DNA from: Bacteroidales bacterium
GTDB lineage: Bacteria > Bacteroidota > Bacteroidia > Bacteroidales > UBA932
Assembly (NCBI GenBank): GCA_017962235.1
Contig: JAGCVS010000010.1
Coordinates: 177,595-241,594, forward strand
Length of the DNA: 64,000 bases
Direction of reading: 5' to 3'
A program made the position numbers and the translations under genes. How positions within the stretch are numbered: position 1 is the stretch's first letter; each line of letters opens with the position of its first letter. The notes below the pieces were generated by a model. It made no database searches and had not been told where the DNA came from. It saw nothing but the letters and a program-made list of their open reading frames with translations. Below, piece after piece: positions 18,279 through 28,062 of the stretch.

Positions 18279-20310
18279 GACGATACTTACTGTGTTTGCG
18301 CTGACGCTGGCCTTGACCGCGCAGGCACAGGCGCCGATTGGCAGAAAGGGGGTTGAGAACCCCGAGAAATGGATGTCGGCCGCCTTTGGCAAGGGGGCGA
18401 TACCGCCGTTCTCCTTCACTCTGGACGGCGTCCCCAGCGCCACCTTCATCAAGAGCTGGGAGTATACCAAGAGCAAGCAGCAGGCTCCTCAGCCGGGTAG
18501 TGTGTGCTGGCAGTACAGCTGGCGCGACCGCCGCAGCGGCCTCAAGGTTACGGCCACCGTTACGGGCTACACCGATTTCGGTGCAGTCGAATGGGTCCTC
18601 TACTTCGAGAACACCGGCAGCGGCAACACCGGCCAGATTGCCAACGTGAAGAGTGCCGATTTCACCCTCAAGGATAAGGGCGCTACCGGCTATATGATGC
18701 GCCGATGCAAGGGGAGTGACGCCGAGGTGGATGATTTCGCCGTGGTGGAGGAGCCGCTGGGCGAGGGGCAGAGCGTCAGCCTGGAGGCCATCCGCGGCCG
18801 CTCATCGGACTATGTTTCGCTGCCGTTCTTCAACATTACAGCGCAGGGCGCCGGCTGCGGTGCGGTGGTATCCATCGGCTGGACGGGCGACTGGAAGGCT
18901 GACTTTATCGGCGAAAAGGGGCAGTGCCGCGTCGGCATCGGCCTAAAGAACGCCGATTTCTATCTGAAGAAAGGGGAGAAGGTGCGCGCGCCCATGGTGT
19001 CGGTGCTCTTCTGGCAGGGGAGCCATACTATGGCCGGCCATAACCTTTTCAGACGTTTCGTGCTTGCACATCACTCCCGCAAGGTGGACGGCAAGCCCTG
19101 GACGCCGCTGTTGGGCGGTTTGGACTGGGGCGACCCGGCACCGTGCAACGAATATACCTGCCTTACAGACGAACTGGCCCGCGCCATAGTGCGCCGCTAC
19201 AAGCAGTTCGACATGGTTCCCGACGTATTCTGGCTGGATGCAGGTTGGTATGAGACAGCCGATGGGGCGCACTTCAAAGGCGATTTCAGCTGGCCCGAGA
19301 CGGGCACCTGGGTTGCCGATCGCGAGCGCTTCCCGGACGGCTTTGTGAACATGTCCAACCTTATGCACAGCTACGGAGCTGGGCTCATGGTTTGGTTTGA
19401 ACCGGAGCGGGTCCGCCCCGGCAGCAAGTTTGTCACGGAGCATCCGGAGTATATGCTCACCATTGACGAGAGCGAGTACCTCTTCAACCTCTCCGACCCG
19501 GCGGCTGTGGATTACCTGTGCAAGTATATCGGCGACTTTATTGAGGTCAACGGGATAGACCACTACCGGCAGGATTTCAACACCTCGGAGCTGGCGGATT
19601 ACTGGGAGAAGAACGACGAACCCCGCCGCCGCGGCATCACCGAGATGAAATATATCGAGGGACTTTACCGCTACTGGGATTACCTTGAGACCCGCTTCCC
19701 CCGCCTGCAAATAGACAACTGCGCCTCCGGCGGACGCCGCCTGGACCTGGAGACTACCTCACGGGCGACACCTCTCTGGCGTACCGATTACCATTACGGC
19801 GAGTCGCTGGGCTACCAGTGCCATACCTACGGCCTGAACATGTTCCTGCCGCTCAGCTGTACCGGCATATACGAGACCGATTTCTACCGCAGCCGTTCCA
19901 GCTACTCCAGCGCCATGGTGCTCAACTTCAACATGCTCTCCTCCGGACAGGACGCCGCACAGATGAGGCGGGTGGTGGAGGAGTACAGGGCGCTGCAGCC
20001 GTATTTCCTGAAGGATTACTATCCGCTCTCAGGCTTTGGCGACATCACCGGCAAGAACATCTGGGTGGCATATCAGCTGCACGATCCCGCCACCGGCAAC
20101 GGTTATGTGGTGGCCTTCCGCCGCGACGACTGCCCCAAAACCAGCTATGCAGTGGACTTGCAGGCGCTCAGCCCCAACGGCACATATCTGGTGACCGACT
20201 GCAACACTGGCGAGAGCAAGGAGCTTTACGGCGGCGACATGATGAACGGCTATGTAATAAAGCTGGACACCGCCCCCGAATCGATACTGATTAAATACGA
20301 GAAGCAATAG
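18265..20310 (+). CDS. GH36-type alpha-galactosidase, copy B
   Basis: The 681-residue protein starts MRRIKTILTVFALTLALTAQ, giving a signal peptide that ends near AQA. It is collinear with copy A and keeps every active-site motif: WLDAGW (323-328), WFEPERV, the nucleophile D437 in YRQDFN, DNCASGG (484-490), and the acid/base D508 in WRTDY. The start lies inside the end of copy A, a 14-base overlap that favours translational coupling. The similarity to copy A over the whole length shows tandem duplication, though the copies have clearly diverged. Confidence 0.9.
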   Translation: MRRIKTILTVFALTLALTAQAQAPIGRKGVENPEKWMSAAFGKGAIPPFSFTLDGVPSATFIKSWEYTKSKQQAPQPGSVCWQYSWRDRRSGLKVTATVTGYTDFGAVEWVLYFENTGSGNTGQIANVKSADFTLKDKGATGYMMRRCKGSDAEVDDFAVVEEPLGEGQSVSLEAIRGRSSDYVSLPFFNITAQGAGCGAVVSIGWTGDWKADFIGEKGQCRVGIGLKNADFYLKKGEKVRAPMVSVLFWQGSHTMAGHNLFRRFVLAHHSRKVDGKPWTPLLGGLDWGDPAPCNEYTCLTDELARAIVRRYKQFDMVPDVFWLDAGWYETADGAHFKGDFSWPETGTWVADRERFPDGFVNMSNLMHSYGAGLMVWFEPERVRPGSKFVTEHPEYMLTIDESEYLFNLSDPAAVDYLCKYIGDFIEVNGIDHYRQDFNTSELADYWEKNDEPRRRGITEMKYIEGLYRYWDYLETRFPRLQIDNCASGGRRLDLETTSRATPLWRTDYHYGESLGYQCHTYGLNMFLPLSCTGIYETDFYRSRSSYSSAMVLNFNMLSSGQDAAQMRRVVEEYRALQPYFLKDYYPLSGFGDITGKNIWVAYQLHDPATGNGYVVAFRRDDCPKTSYAVDLQALSPNGTYLVTDCNTGESKELYGGDMMNGYVIKLDTAPESILIKYEKQ

Positions 20311-22305
20311 ATGAGAAGAGCAGTTACCATAATGCTGACAGCTGCGGCGCTTTTGCTGAGCACCGCCGCCGGCGCGCAGGGGGTGATTTCCCGCACCGGC
20401 ATAGAGAATCCGGACAAGTGGATAAACAGCTACTTTGCAGCCGACAAGGTGCCGCCATTCTCATTTGCATACGAAGAGATATCCAGCGCCAAATTTATCA
20501 CCGACTGGCGCTTCTCAAAGAAGAGGCTCACCGCTCCCAAGGGTGTGGTCGCCTACACTTTCTCCTGGACCGACCCCGACAACACCGTGCGGGTGTGCTG
20601 CGACGTGCGCGGCTATACCGGCTTTGGCGCCGTGGAGTGGAAGTTGCGCTTCAAGAACATCTCCCGCGGCAACACCGCCAAGATAGCGGTGATACGGTCG
20701 GCGGACTATAAGGTGAACGAACCGGGAGCGAGCGGCTTCACCGCCCGTTACTGCAACGGTATCAACGGTGTCAAAGAGGATGCCCAGCCGGAGGAGTTTG
20801 ACCTTCGCGCCGGAGTTATCCGCGATTTCACTCCGGAGGATGGAATGTCCTCCACCGGGGCGTCGCTGCCGTTCTATAACATAGTTTCGCGCGGTGCGGA
20901 TGCGGGCGTGGTGATGGCCGTCGGCTGGACGGGTCGTTGGAATGCCCGCCTGAGGGGGGTTACCAGTCTGGAATATCGCTTGTACGCCGGCCTTGAAAAG
21001 GCCAACTTCTATCTGCGTCCCGGAGAGGAGGTGCGCACGCCGCTGGTGGCTACCGTATTCTGGAAGGGGAGCGATGCCGCCGCCGGCTTCAATGCTCTCA
21101 GGCGCTTTGTCGTTCAGTATCATTCTCCGCGCGTTGCTGGCGCCCTCTGGGCCCCCATGGCCGCCGCATTCGACATGGGCTCTCCCGCGCCGTGCCAAGC
21201 GGCGGAATGCCTCACTGAAGAACTTGCCATGGCCACCGTAAAGCGCTGCAGACAGCTGGGCCTGATGCCGGAGGTCTTCACCATGGAGAGTGGCTGGAAT
21301 GTGGCGGATGGTGACTGGCGCGCCAAAGAGGATCTTTTCCCCGAGGGGCTCGGCCGCCTGTCGGCACTGATTCATTCTTACGGCGCCCGCCTGATGGTCC
21401 GCTTCGCACCCGAGAACATTGCCAGGGGCACGCCGGTAGTAAAGGCCCATCCGGAGTATATCCTCACCGGCGACAAGGGGAGCGACTACGTGTTTGACTT
21501 CTCCAACCCCAAGGCGGTTGATGTCATCTGCAAGCAGTTCGATGAAATAATGGCGGAGGGGGGCATAGACGGTATAATCTGCGACGTGGACGGCAACCTT
21601 GGCACCTATTGGGATAAGAACGATGAAACCGACCGCGCCGGCATAGTGGAGATGAAGTATGTGGCGGGCCTCTACCGCTTCTGGGATTACATTCTCCAGA
21701 AGTATCCGCAGTGCGCCATGGACAACGGCTCGCAGGGGCGGCGCCTGGATCTGGAGGCGGTGTCCCGTTCGGCGGCCGTGTCGCGGCCGGGATATGTATC
21801 GCCGGAAGCCACACAGTGCCGTCAGTACGGCCTGGAGTTGTTCCTCCCACTGCAGGGTTCCATCGCCCGCAGTTACGATGCATACGATGCCCGCAGCTGC
21901 TACGGCGGTACCTTCAACCACGCCTTTGAGATGTTCCGCATAGGGGGCGATTCGGCTCCGATGCGTGCCAGGGCAGAGGAATACGGCGACATCCGCAGCT
22001 ATCTGAACAAGGATTATTATCCGCTCAGCGGACTGGAGCCGCTGCTGCATAATGACATCTGGGTGGCAAAGCAGTATCACGATGCCTCCTCCGGCAGCGG
22101 AATTATCATAGCTTTCCGCCGCAGTTCGGCAGAAAATGCTACATTTGCCGCGAGTATAAAGGCGGTCGATCCCGCCGCCAGCTACGAGCTCTACGACTAT
22201 GACACTCAGAGTACCCAGATAGTCTCCGGCAGCGAACTGATTAAAGGGTATAAACTAAGGGTAGAGAAAAGGCAAAGTGTACTTTTAAGGTATAGTTTGC
22301 GGTAA
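20311..22305 (+). CDS. GH36-like paralogue C, probable pseudoenzyme
   Basis: The 664-residue protein has a signal peptide and aligns end to end with copies A and B, but most catalytic motifs are changed. WLDAGW has become TMESGW (324-329), WFEPERV has become RFAPENI (364-370), DNCASGGRR has become DNGSQGRR with one residue lost, and the acid/base Asp of WRTDY is Gly (G494 in SRPGY). The nucleophile position D425 (ICDVDG) is kept. The frame is intact with no stops, so it is under selection or recently altered. It may bind sugar without cleaving it. It starts directly after the copy B stop. Confidence 0.85.
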   Translation: MRRAVTIMLTAAALLLSTAAGAQGVISRTGIENPDKWINSYFAADKVPPFSFAYEEISSAKFITDWRFSKKRLTAPKGVVAYTFSWTDPDNTVRVCCDVRGYTGFGAVEWKLRFKNISRGNTAKIAVIRSADYKVNEPGASGFTARYCNGINGVKEDAQPEEFDLRAGVIRDFTPEDGMSSTGASLPFYNIVSRGADAGVVMAVGWTGRWNARLRGVTSLEYRLYAGLEKANFYLRPGEEVRTPLVATVFWKGSDAAAGFNALRRFVVQYHSPRVAGALWAPMAAAFDMGSPAPCQAAECLTEELAMATVKRCRQLGLMPEVFTMESGWNVADGDWRAKEDLFPEGLGRLSALIHSYGARLMVRFAPENIARGTPVVKAHPEYILTGDKGSDYVFDFSNPKAVDVICKQFDEIMAEGGIDGIICDVDGNLGTYWDKNDETDRAGIVEMKYVAGLYRFWDYILQKYPQCAMDNGSQGRRLDLEAVSRSAAVSRPGYVSPEATQCRQYGLELFLPLQGSIARSYDAYDARSCYGGTFNHAFEMFRIGGDSAPMRARAEEYGDIRSYLNKDYYPLSGLEPLLHNDIWVAKQYHDASSGSGIIIAFRRSSAENATFAASIKAVDPAASYELYDYDTQSTQIVSGSELIKGYKLRVEKRQSVLLRYSLR

Positions 22306-22344
22306 GTTAGAGCCCGCAACGGTTAAGTTAAAGTAGCAAAGCAT

Positions 22345-23643
22345 ATGAAGCAGTTAGACGTCAATTTCATGCATCCGGCTGAGCAGATCGCGGTAATCAT
22401 CAAGCGCATCTACCGCAGCGGAATGACCACCACCTCAGGTGGCAATGTCTCCATCAGAGACGACAACGGCGATATCTGGATTACTCCGTCGGCAATAGAC
22501 AAGGGCACCCTCAGGCAGAGCGACATCATGCGCGTGACCCGCGACGGCGAGATTATCGGCCCTCACAAACCCTCATCCGAATATCCTTTCCACAGGGCTA
22601 TATACAACACCCGCCCCGAAATCAGGGCCATCATACACGCCCATCCTCCGGGACTGGTGGCATTTTCCATAGCACACAAGATACCCAACACCAACATCAT
22701 CCCGCAGGCCAAGGATATCTGCGGCGAGATTGGATATGCCCCCTACGCATGCCCAGGCAGCGAAGAGCTGGGCGCCAAGATTTCCAAGGTGTTTGAAGAC
22801 GAAAAATATCGCTGCGTGATTTTGGAGAACCACGGCGTAGTGCTGGGCGGCACCGACCTGATGGACGCGTACCAGCGCTTCGAAACGCTCGAATTCTGCT
22901 GCCGCACCATCATCAACGCCAACCATCTGGGCGGTATCAACACCTTGAGCGATGCCCAGATAGACGACTTCCACCGCCGCATCCCGCACAACATCCTGCA
23001 TTTCATGGATGTGGACCATCCCAGCGACGAGCGCGACCTGCGCGAGCAGATGTGCACCATGATTCACCGCTCCTGCGAACAGGGGCTCATGATATCCACA
23101 TACGGCACCGTGTCCATGCGCTGGAGGGGGAATGACTTTCTGATTACCGCCACCGGCAAGCCCCGCTGGGACATGCAGCGCGAAGACATAGTGCAGGTGC
23201 GCGACGGTATGGCGGAGGCGGGCAAGATACCCAGCCGCAGCGTGGCGCTGCACCAGCGCATCTATCAGAAGAATCCCCACATCAACAGCATAATCACCAC
23301 CCAGACTCCCAACCTGATGGCCTTTGCCGTCTCTGGTAAGAAGTTTGACGTGCGCACCATCCCGGAGAGCTGGATATTCCTCAAGGACGTGCCGCGTCTG
23401 GAGTTCAACGAGCACTACGAGAACCCCGACAAGGTGGCCGATATCCTCTCGCACAACCGTGCGATCATGGTGAACAACGATTGCTTCCTGGTTACCGGCG
23501 ACAAGCTGATGCAGACCTTCGATTATCTGGAGGTGGCTGAATTCAGCGCCCACTCGCTGGTAATGGCCTCTGCCATAGGGGAGCTCAAGCCCATCACCGA
23601 CAAGGAGATTGAAGAATTAAGAGTAGCATTCAACGTACAATAA
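22345..23643 (+). CDS. Class II aldolase/adducin family protein, tandem domains
   Basis: Two class II aldolase folds are joined in 432 residues. The N-terminal domain keeps the metal ligands H98 and H100 (IIHAHPP) and H163 (ENHGVVLGG), with E79 as the probable catalytic acid. In the C-terminal domain the same positions are T318, Q320, D379 and S299, so that half cannot bind metal in the usual way. The family cleaves ketose or aldose phosphates to DHAP plus an aldehyde, but fuculose or other specificity cannot be assigned. Its stop overlaps the carA start by one base (TAATG). Confidence 0.85.
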   Translation: MKQLDVNFMHPAEQIAVIIKRIYRSGMTTTSGGNVSIRDDNGDIWITPSAIDKGTLRQSDIMRVTRDGEIIGPHKPSSEYPFHRAIYNTRPEIRAIIHAHPPGLVAFSIAHKIPNTNIIPQAKDICGEIGYAPYACPGSEELGAKISKVFEDEKYRCVILENHGVVLGGTDLMDAYQRFETLEFCCRTIINANHLGGINTLSDAQIDDFHRRIPHNILHFMDVDHPSDERDLREQMCTMIHRSCEQGLMISTYGTVSMRWRGNDFLITATGKPRWDMQREDIVQVRDGMAEAGKIPSRSVALHQRIYQKNPHINSIITTQTPNLMAFAVSGKKFDVRTIPESWIFLKDVPRLEFNEHYENPDKVADILSHNRAIMVNNDCFLVTGDKLMQTFDYLEVAEFSAHSLVMASAIGELKPITDKEIEELRVAFNVQ

Positions 23644-24734
23644 TGGCAAATTACCCCAAGGCATCGCTGATTCTAGAAAACGGGATGGTGTTCGACGGCT
23701 ACGCGTTTGGCGCCCGCCGCCCCGCCAACGGAGAGACTGTGTTCTCTACCGCGATGGTAGGCTACCCGGAAACTCTTACCGACCCCTCTTTCCAGGGTCA
23801 GATACTGTGCGTGACGTACCCGCTGATAGGTAACTACGGGGTGCCCGCCGCACACACCGATGCCGACGGTATACTTGCCACTTTCGAGTCTGAAGCAATC
23901 CATGTAAGGGCGCTTATTATCAGCGACCTCTCTTTTGATTACAGCCACTGGAGCGCTGCCATGAGCCTGGACGAATGGCTCCGGGAGCAGGACATACCCG
24001 GTCTCTGGGGGGTGGATACCCGCGCCCTCACGCAGGTGCTCCGCGAGAGCGGTTCCATGTTGGGGCAGATAGTGCTGGAGGGAGACGCTCCCGCCGCTTC
24101 CATATCAGACCCCAACAAGACCAACTTGATTGCGGAGGTTTCCTGCCGCGAGGTGATACGTTACCGCGCCGGAGCCGGCAAGAAGGTTGTGGTGGTGGAC
24201 TGCGGCATCAAGCACAATATTATCCGCTGTCTGCTGGCCACCGGAGTTGAGGTAATCCGCGTCCCCTGGGACTACGATTTCAACGCCGACCCCGCTACCC
24301 GCGACTGGGACGGTCTGTTCATCTCCAACGGCCCCGGCAATCCCGACCTGTGCACCGCCACCGTAGAGCATATCCGCCAGTCGATGGCCTTTGAAAAGCC
24401 GATATTCGGCATCTGCATGGGCAACCAGCTGTTGGCAAAGGCGGCCGGGGCAAAGACCTACAAGCTCAAATACGGACACCGTGGCCACAACCAGCCGGTG
24501 CGCATGCTGGGCACAGAGCATTGTTTCATTACTTCGCAGAACCATGGATTCGCGGTGGATGACAATACATTGCCTTCCGACTGGGAGCCCTGGTTCGTGA
24601 ATCTCAACGACGGCACCAACGAGGGCATCCGCCACCGCAGCCTGCCGTTCTTCTCCGTGCAGTTCCATCCCGAGGCCTCCAGCGGTCCTCTGGACACCCA
24701 ATATCTCTTCAACAAATTCGCCTCGATGCTGTAG
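23643..24734 (+). CDS. carA: Carbamoyl-phosphate synthase small subunit
   Basis: This glutaminase subunit supplies ammonia to CarB for carbamoyl phosphate, the precursor of pyrimidines and arginine. The 363-residue protein has the N-terminal CPSase domain (from LILENGMVFDGYAFGA) and a class I glutamine amidotransferase domain. The nucleophile is C258 in GICMGNQ and the His/Glu pair is H342 and E344 in QFHPEAS. It is three bases before carB and overlaps the preceding aldolase by one base. The coupling to a sugar-aldolase gene is unusual. Confidence 0.97.
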   Translation: MANYPKASLILENGMVFDGYAFGARRPANGETVFSTAMVGYPETLTDPSFQGQILCVTYPLIGNYGVPAAHTDADGILATFESEAIHVRALIISDLSFDYSHWSAAMSLDEWLREQDIPGLWGVDTRALTQVLRESGSMLGQIVLEGDAPAASISDPNKTNLIAEVSCREVIRYRAGAGKKVVVVDCGIKHNIIRCLLATGVEVIRVPWDYDFNADPATRDWDGLFISNGPGNPDLCTATVEHIRQSMAFEKPIFGICMGNQLLAKAAGAKTYKLKYGHRGHNQPVRMLGTEHCFITSQNHGFAVDDNTLPSDWEPWFVNLNDGTNEGIRHRSLPFFSVQFHPEASSGPLDTQYLFNKFASML

Positions 24735-24737
24735 CCT

Positions 24738-27700
24738 ATGGATAAGTCAATCAAAAAAGTATTAGTTCTGGGCTCCGGCGCCCTCAAGATAGGGCAGGCG
24801 GGCGAGTTTGACTACAGCGGCAGCCAGGCGCTCAAGGCGCTGCGCGAAGAGGGGATAGAGACCATTCTCATCAATCCCAACATCGCCACGGTGCAAACTT
24901 CGGAGGGGGTTGCGGACAAGGTTTACTTCCTCCCCGTGACGCCGTTCTTTGTGGAGAAGGTAATCGCCCGCGAACATCCTGACGGCATCCTGCTCAGCTT
25001 TGGCGGCCAGACCGCCCTTAACTGCGGCGTGGAGCTTTACAAGGGTGGCATTTACGAGAAATACGGCATCAAGGTGCTCGGCACCCCGGTGCAGAGCATC
25101 ATAGATACAGAAGACCGCGAGGCGTTCGCCGCCCGCATGGAGGAGATAGACGTGAAGATTATCCGCTCCGCTGCGGTATCCTCTGTAGAAGAGGCGGCAG
25201 AGGCGGCGGCGAATCTGGGCTATCCGGTGATCCTGCGCGCAGCATATGCCCTGGGCGGCCTGGGCAGCGGCTTCTGCGATAACGAGGAGCAGCTTCGCGA
25301 ACTGGCAGAGAAGTCGTTTTCATATTCGCCGCAGGTGCTGGTAGAAAAGTCGCTCAAAGGGTGGAAGGAGGTTGAATACGAGGTGGTGCGCGACGCGTAT
25401 GACAACTGCATCACAGTGTGCAACATGGAGAACTTCGATCCGCTGGGCATCCACACGGGTGAGAGTATTGTGGTGGCGCCGTGTCAGACTCTCAATAACC
25501 ACGATATCAATCTGTTGCGCGAGCTGGCCATCAAGATTGTGCGGCATGTGGGCATAGTGGGCGAGTGCAACGTGCAGTATGCATACGATCCCGACAGCGA
25601 CGATTACCGCGTGATTGAGGTTAACGCCCGTCTGTCGCGCTCATCTGCACTGGCTTCCAAGGCCACCGGCTATCCGCTGGCGTTTGTGGCGGCCAAGCTG
25701 GGATTGGGCTACGGCCTGTACGAGCTCAAGAATTCCGTGACTCAGACTACACCGGCATTCTTCGAACCGGCAATCGATTATATCGTGTGCAAGATTCCCC
25801 GTTGGGACTTGGGCAAGTTCCACGGCGTCTCCCGCAAGATTGGCTCCAGCATGAAGAGTGTGGGGGAGGTGATGGCCATTGGCCGCAGCTTTGAGGAGGC
25901 GTTGCAGAAGGGTCTGCGCATGATTGGGCAGGGGGCGCACGGCTTTGTGGGCAACAAGGAGCTGCAGGTGGCAGATGTGGACGAGGCGCTGCGCGAACCC
26001 ACCGACAAGCGCATCTTTGTGCTGGCAAAGGCGCTGCAGAGTGGTTATACCGTAGATCAGATATATCAGCTTACCAAGATAGACCGCTGGTTCCTGCACA
26101 AGTTGCAGAACATGGTTTCCTCCTGGAATGAGTTGCAGCGCTTCTCTTCTGTGGAGGATGTCCCGTTCGAACTGCTGCGCACCGCAAAGCGGCAGGGCTT
26201 CTCAGACCATCAGCTGGCCCGCGCCTTGTACAAGGATCTGGACGATATAGAGCCGATGCAGGATGCCGTGCGCACCCGCCGCAAACAGCTGGGCATAGTG
26301 CCCTGCGTGAAGCAGATAGACACTCTGGCGGCGGAGTTCCCCGCTCAGACCAATTACCTGTATCTGACATACAACGGGAGTAAGCACGATATTGAGTTTT
26401 ACAATGACGGCCGCAGCGTGATAGTGTTGGGCAGCGGCGCATACCGCATAGGCAGCAGCGTGGAGTTTGACTGGTGCAGCGTGAACGCCCTGCAGACCAT
26501 CCGCTCTTCAGGCTGGCGTGGCGTCATGATAAACTACAATCCAGAGACGGTGTCTACCGATTATGACATCTGCGACAGGCTCTATTTTGACGAGCTGAGT
26601 TTCGAGCGGGTGATGGATATATACGAGCTGGAGGCGCCCCACGGCGTTATCGTCTCTATGGGCGGCCAGATTCCCAACAACCTTGCGCTCCGCCTGCACA
26701 ATCATTCCGTGAAGATTCTGGGTACCAGTGCAGAGTGCATAGACAAGGCAGAGGACCGCAACAAGTTCTCTTCCATCGTAGATGCCCTTGGCATAGACCA
26801 GCCCAAGTGGAAGGAGCTCACGTCGCTCGCAGAAATCCGTTCTTTTGTAGACGAGGTGGGCTATCCGGTGCTGGTGCGTCCTTCTTACGTCCTCTCCGGC
26901 GCAGCCATGAATGTTTGCTACAGCGACGATGACCTGGAGCGTTTCCTGGCCATGGCTGCGGAGGTTTCCCAGAAGCATCCGGTGGTGGTGAGCGAGTTCA
27001 TGCAGCGCTGCAAGGAGATTGAGTTCGATGCAGTGGCAGACAATGGCAACATCCTGGCCTACGCCATCAGCGAGCATATAGAGTTCGCCGGCGTCCACAG
27101 TGGCGATGCCACCATCGTTTATCCGGCGCAGAAGATATATGTGAAGACCATGCGCGATATCAAGAGTGTGGCGCGCAAGATTGCCGCCGCCCTTGAGATC
27201 ACCGGTCCTTTCAATATCCAGTTCCTGGCCAAGGAGAATTTCGTTAAGGTTATCGAGTGTAACCTGCGCGCTTCGCGTTCGTTCCCGTTCGTGAGCAAGG
27301 TTTCCAAGATCAATCTCATAGAGCTGGCCACCCGCGCCATGATGGGCGAGCATCCCGCTCCGGTGAGCAAGGATGTGTTCGACTTCGATTACGTGGGCAT
27401 AAAGGCCTCCCAGTTCTCCTTCACCCGTCTGCTGCAGGCCGACCCGGTGCTGGGCGTGGATATGGCCTCCACCGGCGAGGTGGGCTGTCTGGGCGATGAT
27501 TTCGACGACGCCCTTCTCAAGTCCATCGTTTCTGTGGGCTATCCGGTTCCTCAGAAGGGCATCCTGATTTCTTCAGGTGATGCTTATCAGAAGGCCTCCA
27601 TGCTGGATGCCTGCCAGTTGCTGGCCGATAAAGGGTACAAGCTTTACGCCACCGGCGGCACCCAGAAGTATCTGGCAGAGAACGGCATAGCCGCCGCCCG

Positions 27701-27977
27701 AGCCGTATGGCCAAGCGAGTATGAGCAGAATCCCGCCCTGGCAGAGCAGTTTGATGTCGCGCTGGATCTGCTGGAGAACAAGAAGGTGGATTTGGTTATC
27801 AACATCCCCAAGAACTACACCAGCGTGGAGCTCACCAACGGCTACCGCATCCGCCGCGCCGCCGTCGACTTCAACATCCCCCTGATCACCAACGCCCGCC
27901 TGGCCACCGCCTTCGTGCGCGCCATCTGCTCCATGACCCTGGACGACATCAGCATCAAACCCGCCGAGGAGTACTAG
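24738..27977 (+). CDS. carB: Carbamoyl-phosphate synthase large subunit
   Basis: The 1079-residue protein makes carbamoyl phosphate from bicarbonate, ammonia and two ATP in complex with CarA. Two homologous ATP-grasp halves are visible, each opening with a glycine-rich motif (VLGSGALKIGQAGEFDYSG and VLGSGAYRIGSSVEFDW). The oligomerisation domain lies between, and a C-terminal MGS-type allosteric domain spans about residues 940-1070 (GILISSGDAYQKAS to the end). The length is normal for CarB. It ends the long rightward run; the DNA after it is gene-poor. Confidence 0.98.
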   Translation: MDKSIKKVLVLGSGALKIGQAGEFDYSGSQALKALREEGIETILINPNIATVQTSEGVADKVYFLPVTPFFVEKVIAREHPDGILLSFGGQTALNCGVELYKGGIYEKYGIKVLGTPVQSIIDTEDREAFAARMEEIDVKIIRSAAVSSVEEAAEAAANLGYPVILRAAYALGGLGSGFCDNEEQLRELAEKSFSYSPQVLVEKSLKGWKEVEYEVVRDAYDNCITVCNMENFDPLGIHTGESIVVAPCQTLNNHDINLLRELAIKIVRHVGIVGECNVQYAYDPDSDDYRVIEVNARLSRSSALASKATGYPLAFVAAKLGLGYGLYELKNSVTQTTPAFFEPAIDYIVCKIPRWDLGKFHGVSRKIGSSMKSVGEVMAIGRSFEEALQKGLRMIGQGAHGFVGNKELQVADVDEALREPTDKRIFVLAKALQSGYTVDQIYQLTKIDRWFLHKLQNMVSSWNELQRFSSVEDVPFELLRTAKRQGFSDHQLARALYKDLDDIEPMQDAVRTRRKQLGIVPCVKQIDTLAAEFPAQTNYLYLTYNGSKHDIEFYNDGRSVIVLGSGAYRIGSSVEFDWCSVNALQTIRSSGWRGVMINYNPETVSTDYDICDRLYFDELSFERVMDIYELEAPHGVIVSMGGQIPNNLALRLHNHSVKILGTSAECIDKAEDRNKFSSIVDALGIDQPKWKELTSLAEIRSFVDEVGYPVLVRPSYVLSGAAMNVCYSDDDLERFLAMAAEVSQKHPVVVSEFMQRCKEIEFDAVADNGNILAYAISEHIEFAGVHSGDATIVYPAQKIYVKTMRDIKSVARKIAAALEITGPFNIQFLAKENFVKVIECNLRASRSFPFVSKVSKINLIELATRAMMGEHPAPVSKDVFDFDYVGIKASQFSFTRLLQADPVLGVDMASTGEVGCLGDDFDDALLKSIVSVGYPVPQKGILISSGDAYQKASMLDACQLLADKGYKLYATGGTQKYLAENGIAAARAVWPSEYEQNPALAEQFDVALDLLENKKVDLVINIPKNYTSVELTNGYRIRRAAVDFNIPLITNARLATAFVRAICSMTLDDISIKPAEEY

Positions 27978-28007
27978 CTGTTTTCCGATTGGTGTATTCA
28001 ATCAGAG

Positions 28008-28034
28008 AATTCTGTCACAAGCTGTGACAGAATT
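28008..28034. repeat. Perfect inverted repeat, 12-base arms
   Basis: AATTCTGTCACA and TGTGACAGAATT flank a 3-base spacer (AGC), 30 bases after the carB stop. There is no T-run after it, so it is a poor intrinsic terminator. It could be a protein-binding site, an mRNA 3' end hairpin or an end of a lost mobile element. Confidence 0.7.
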
Positions 28035-28062
28035 GTATCGTGCCGTGCACTAGGTCGTTGTA

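Noticed and set aside
22307..22316. TTAGAGCCCG shared with 38239-38248
   Set aside because: A ten-base match between two gene ends, and only the second site has the following hairpins. Too short to call a repeat family from this window.
28008..28034. Inverted repeat considered as the carB terminator
   Set aside because: The stem is perfect but has no following T-run; the sequence after it is mixed.
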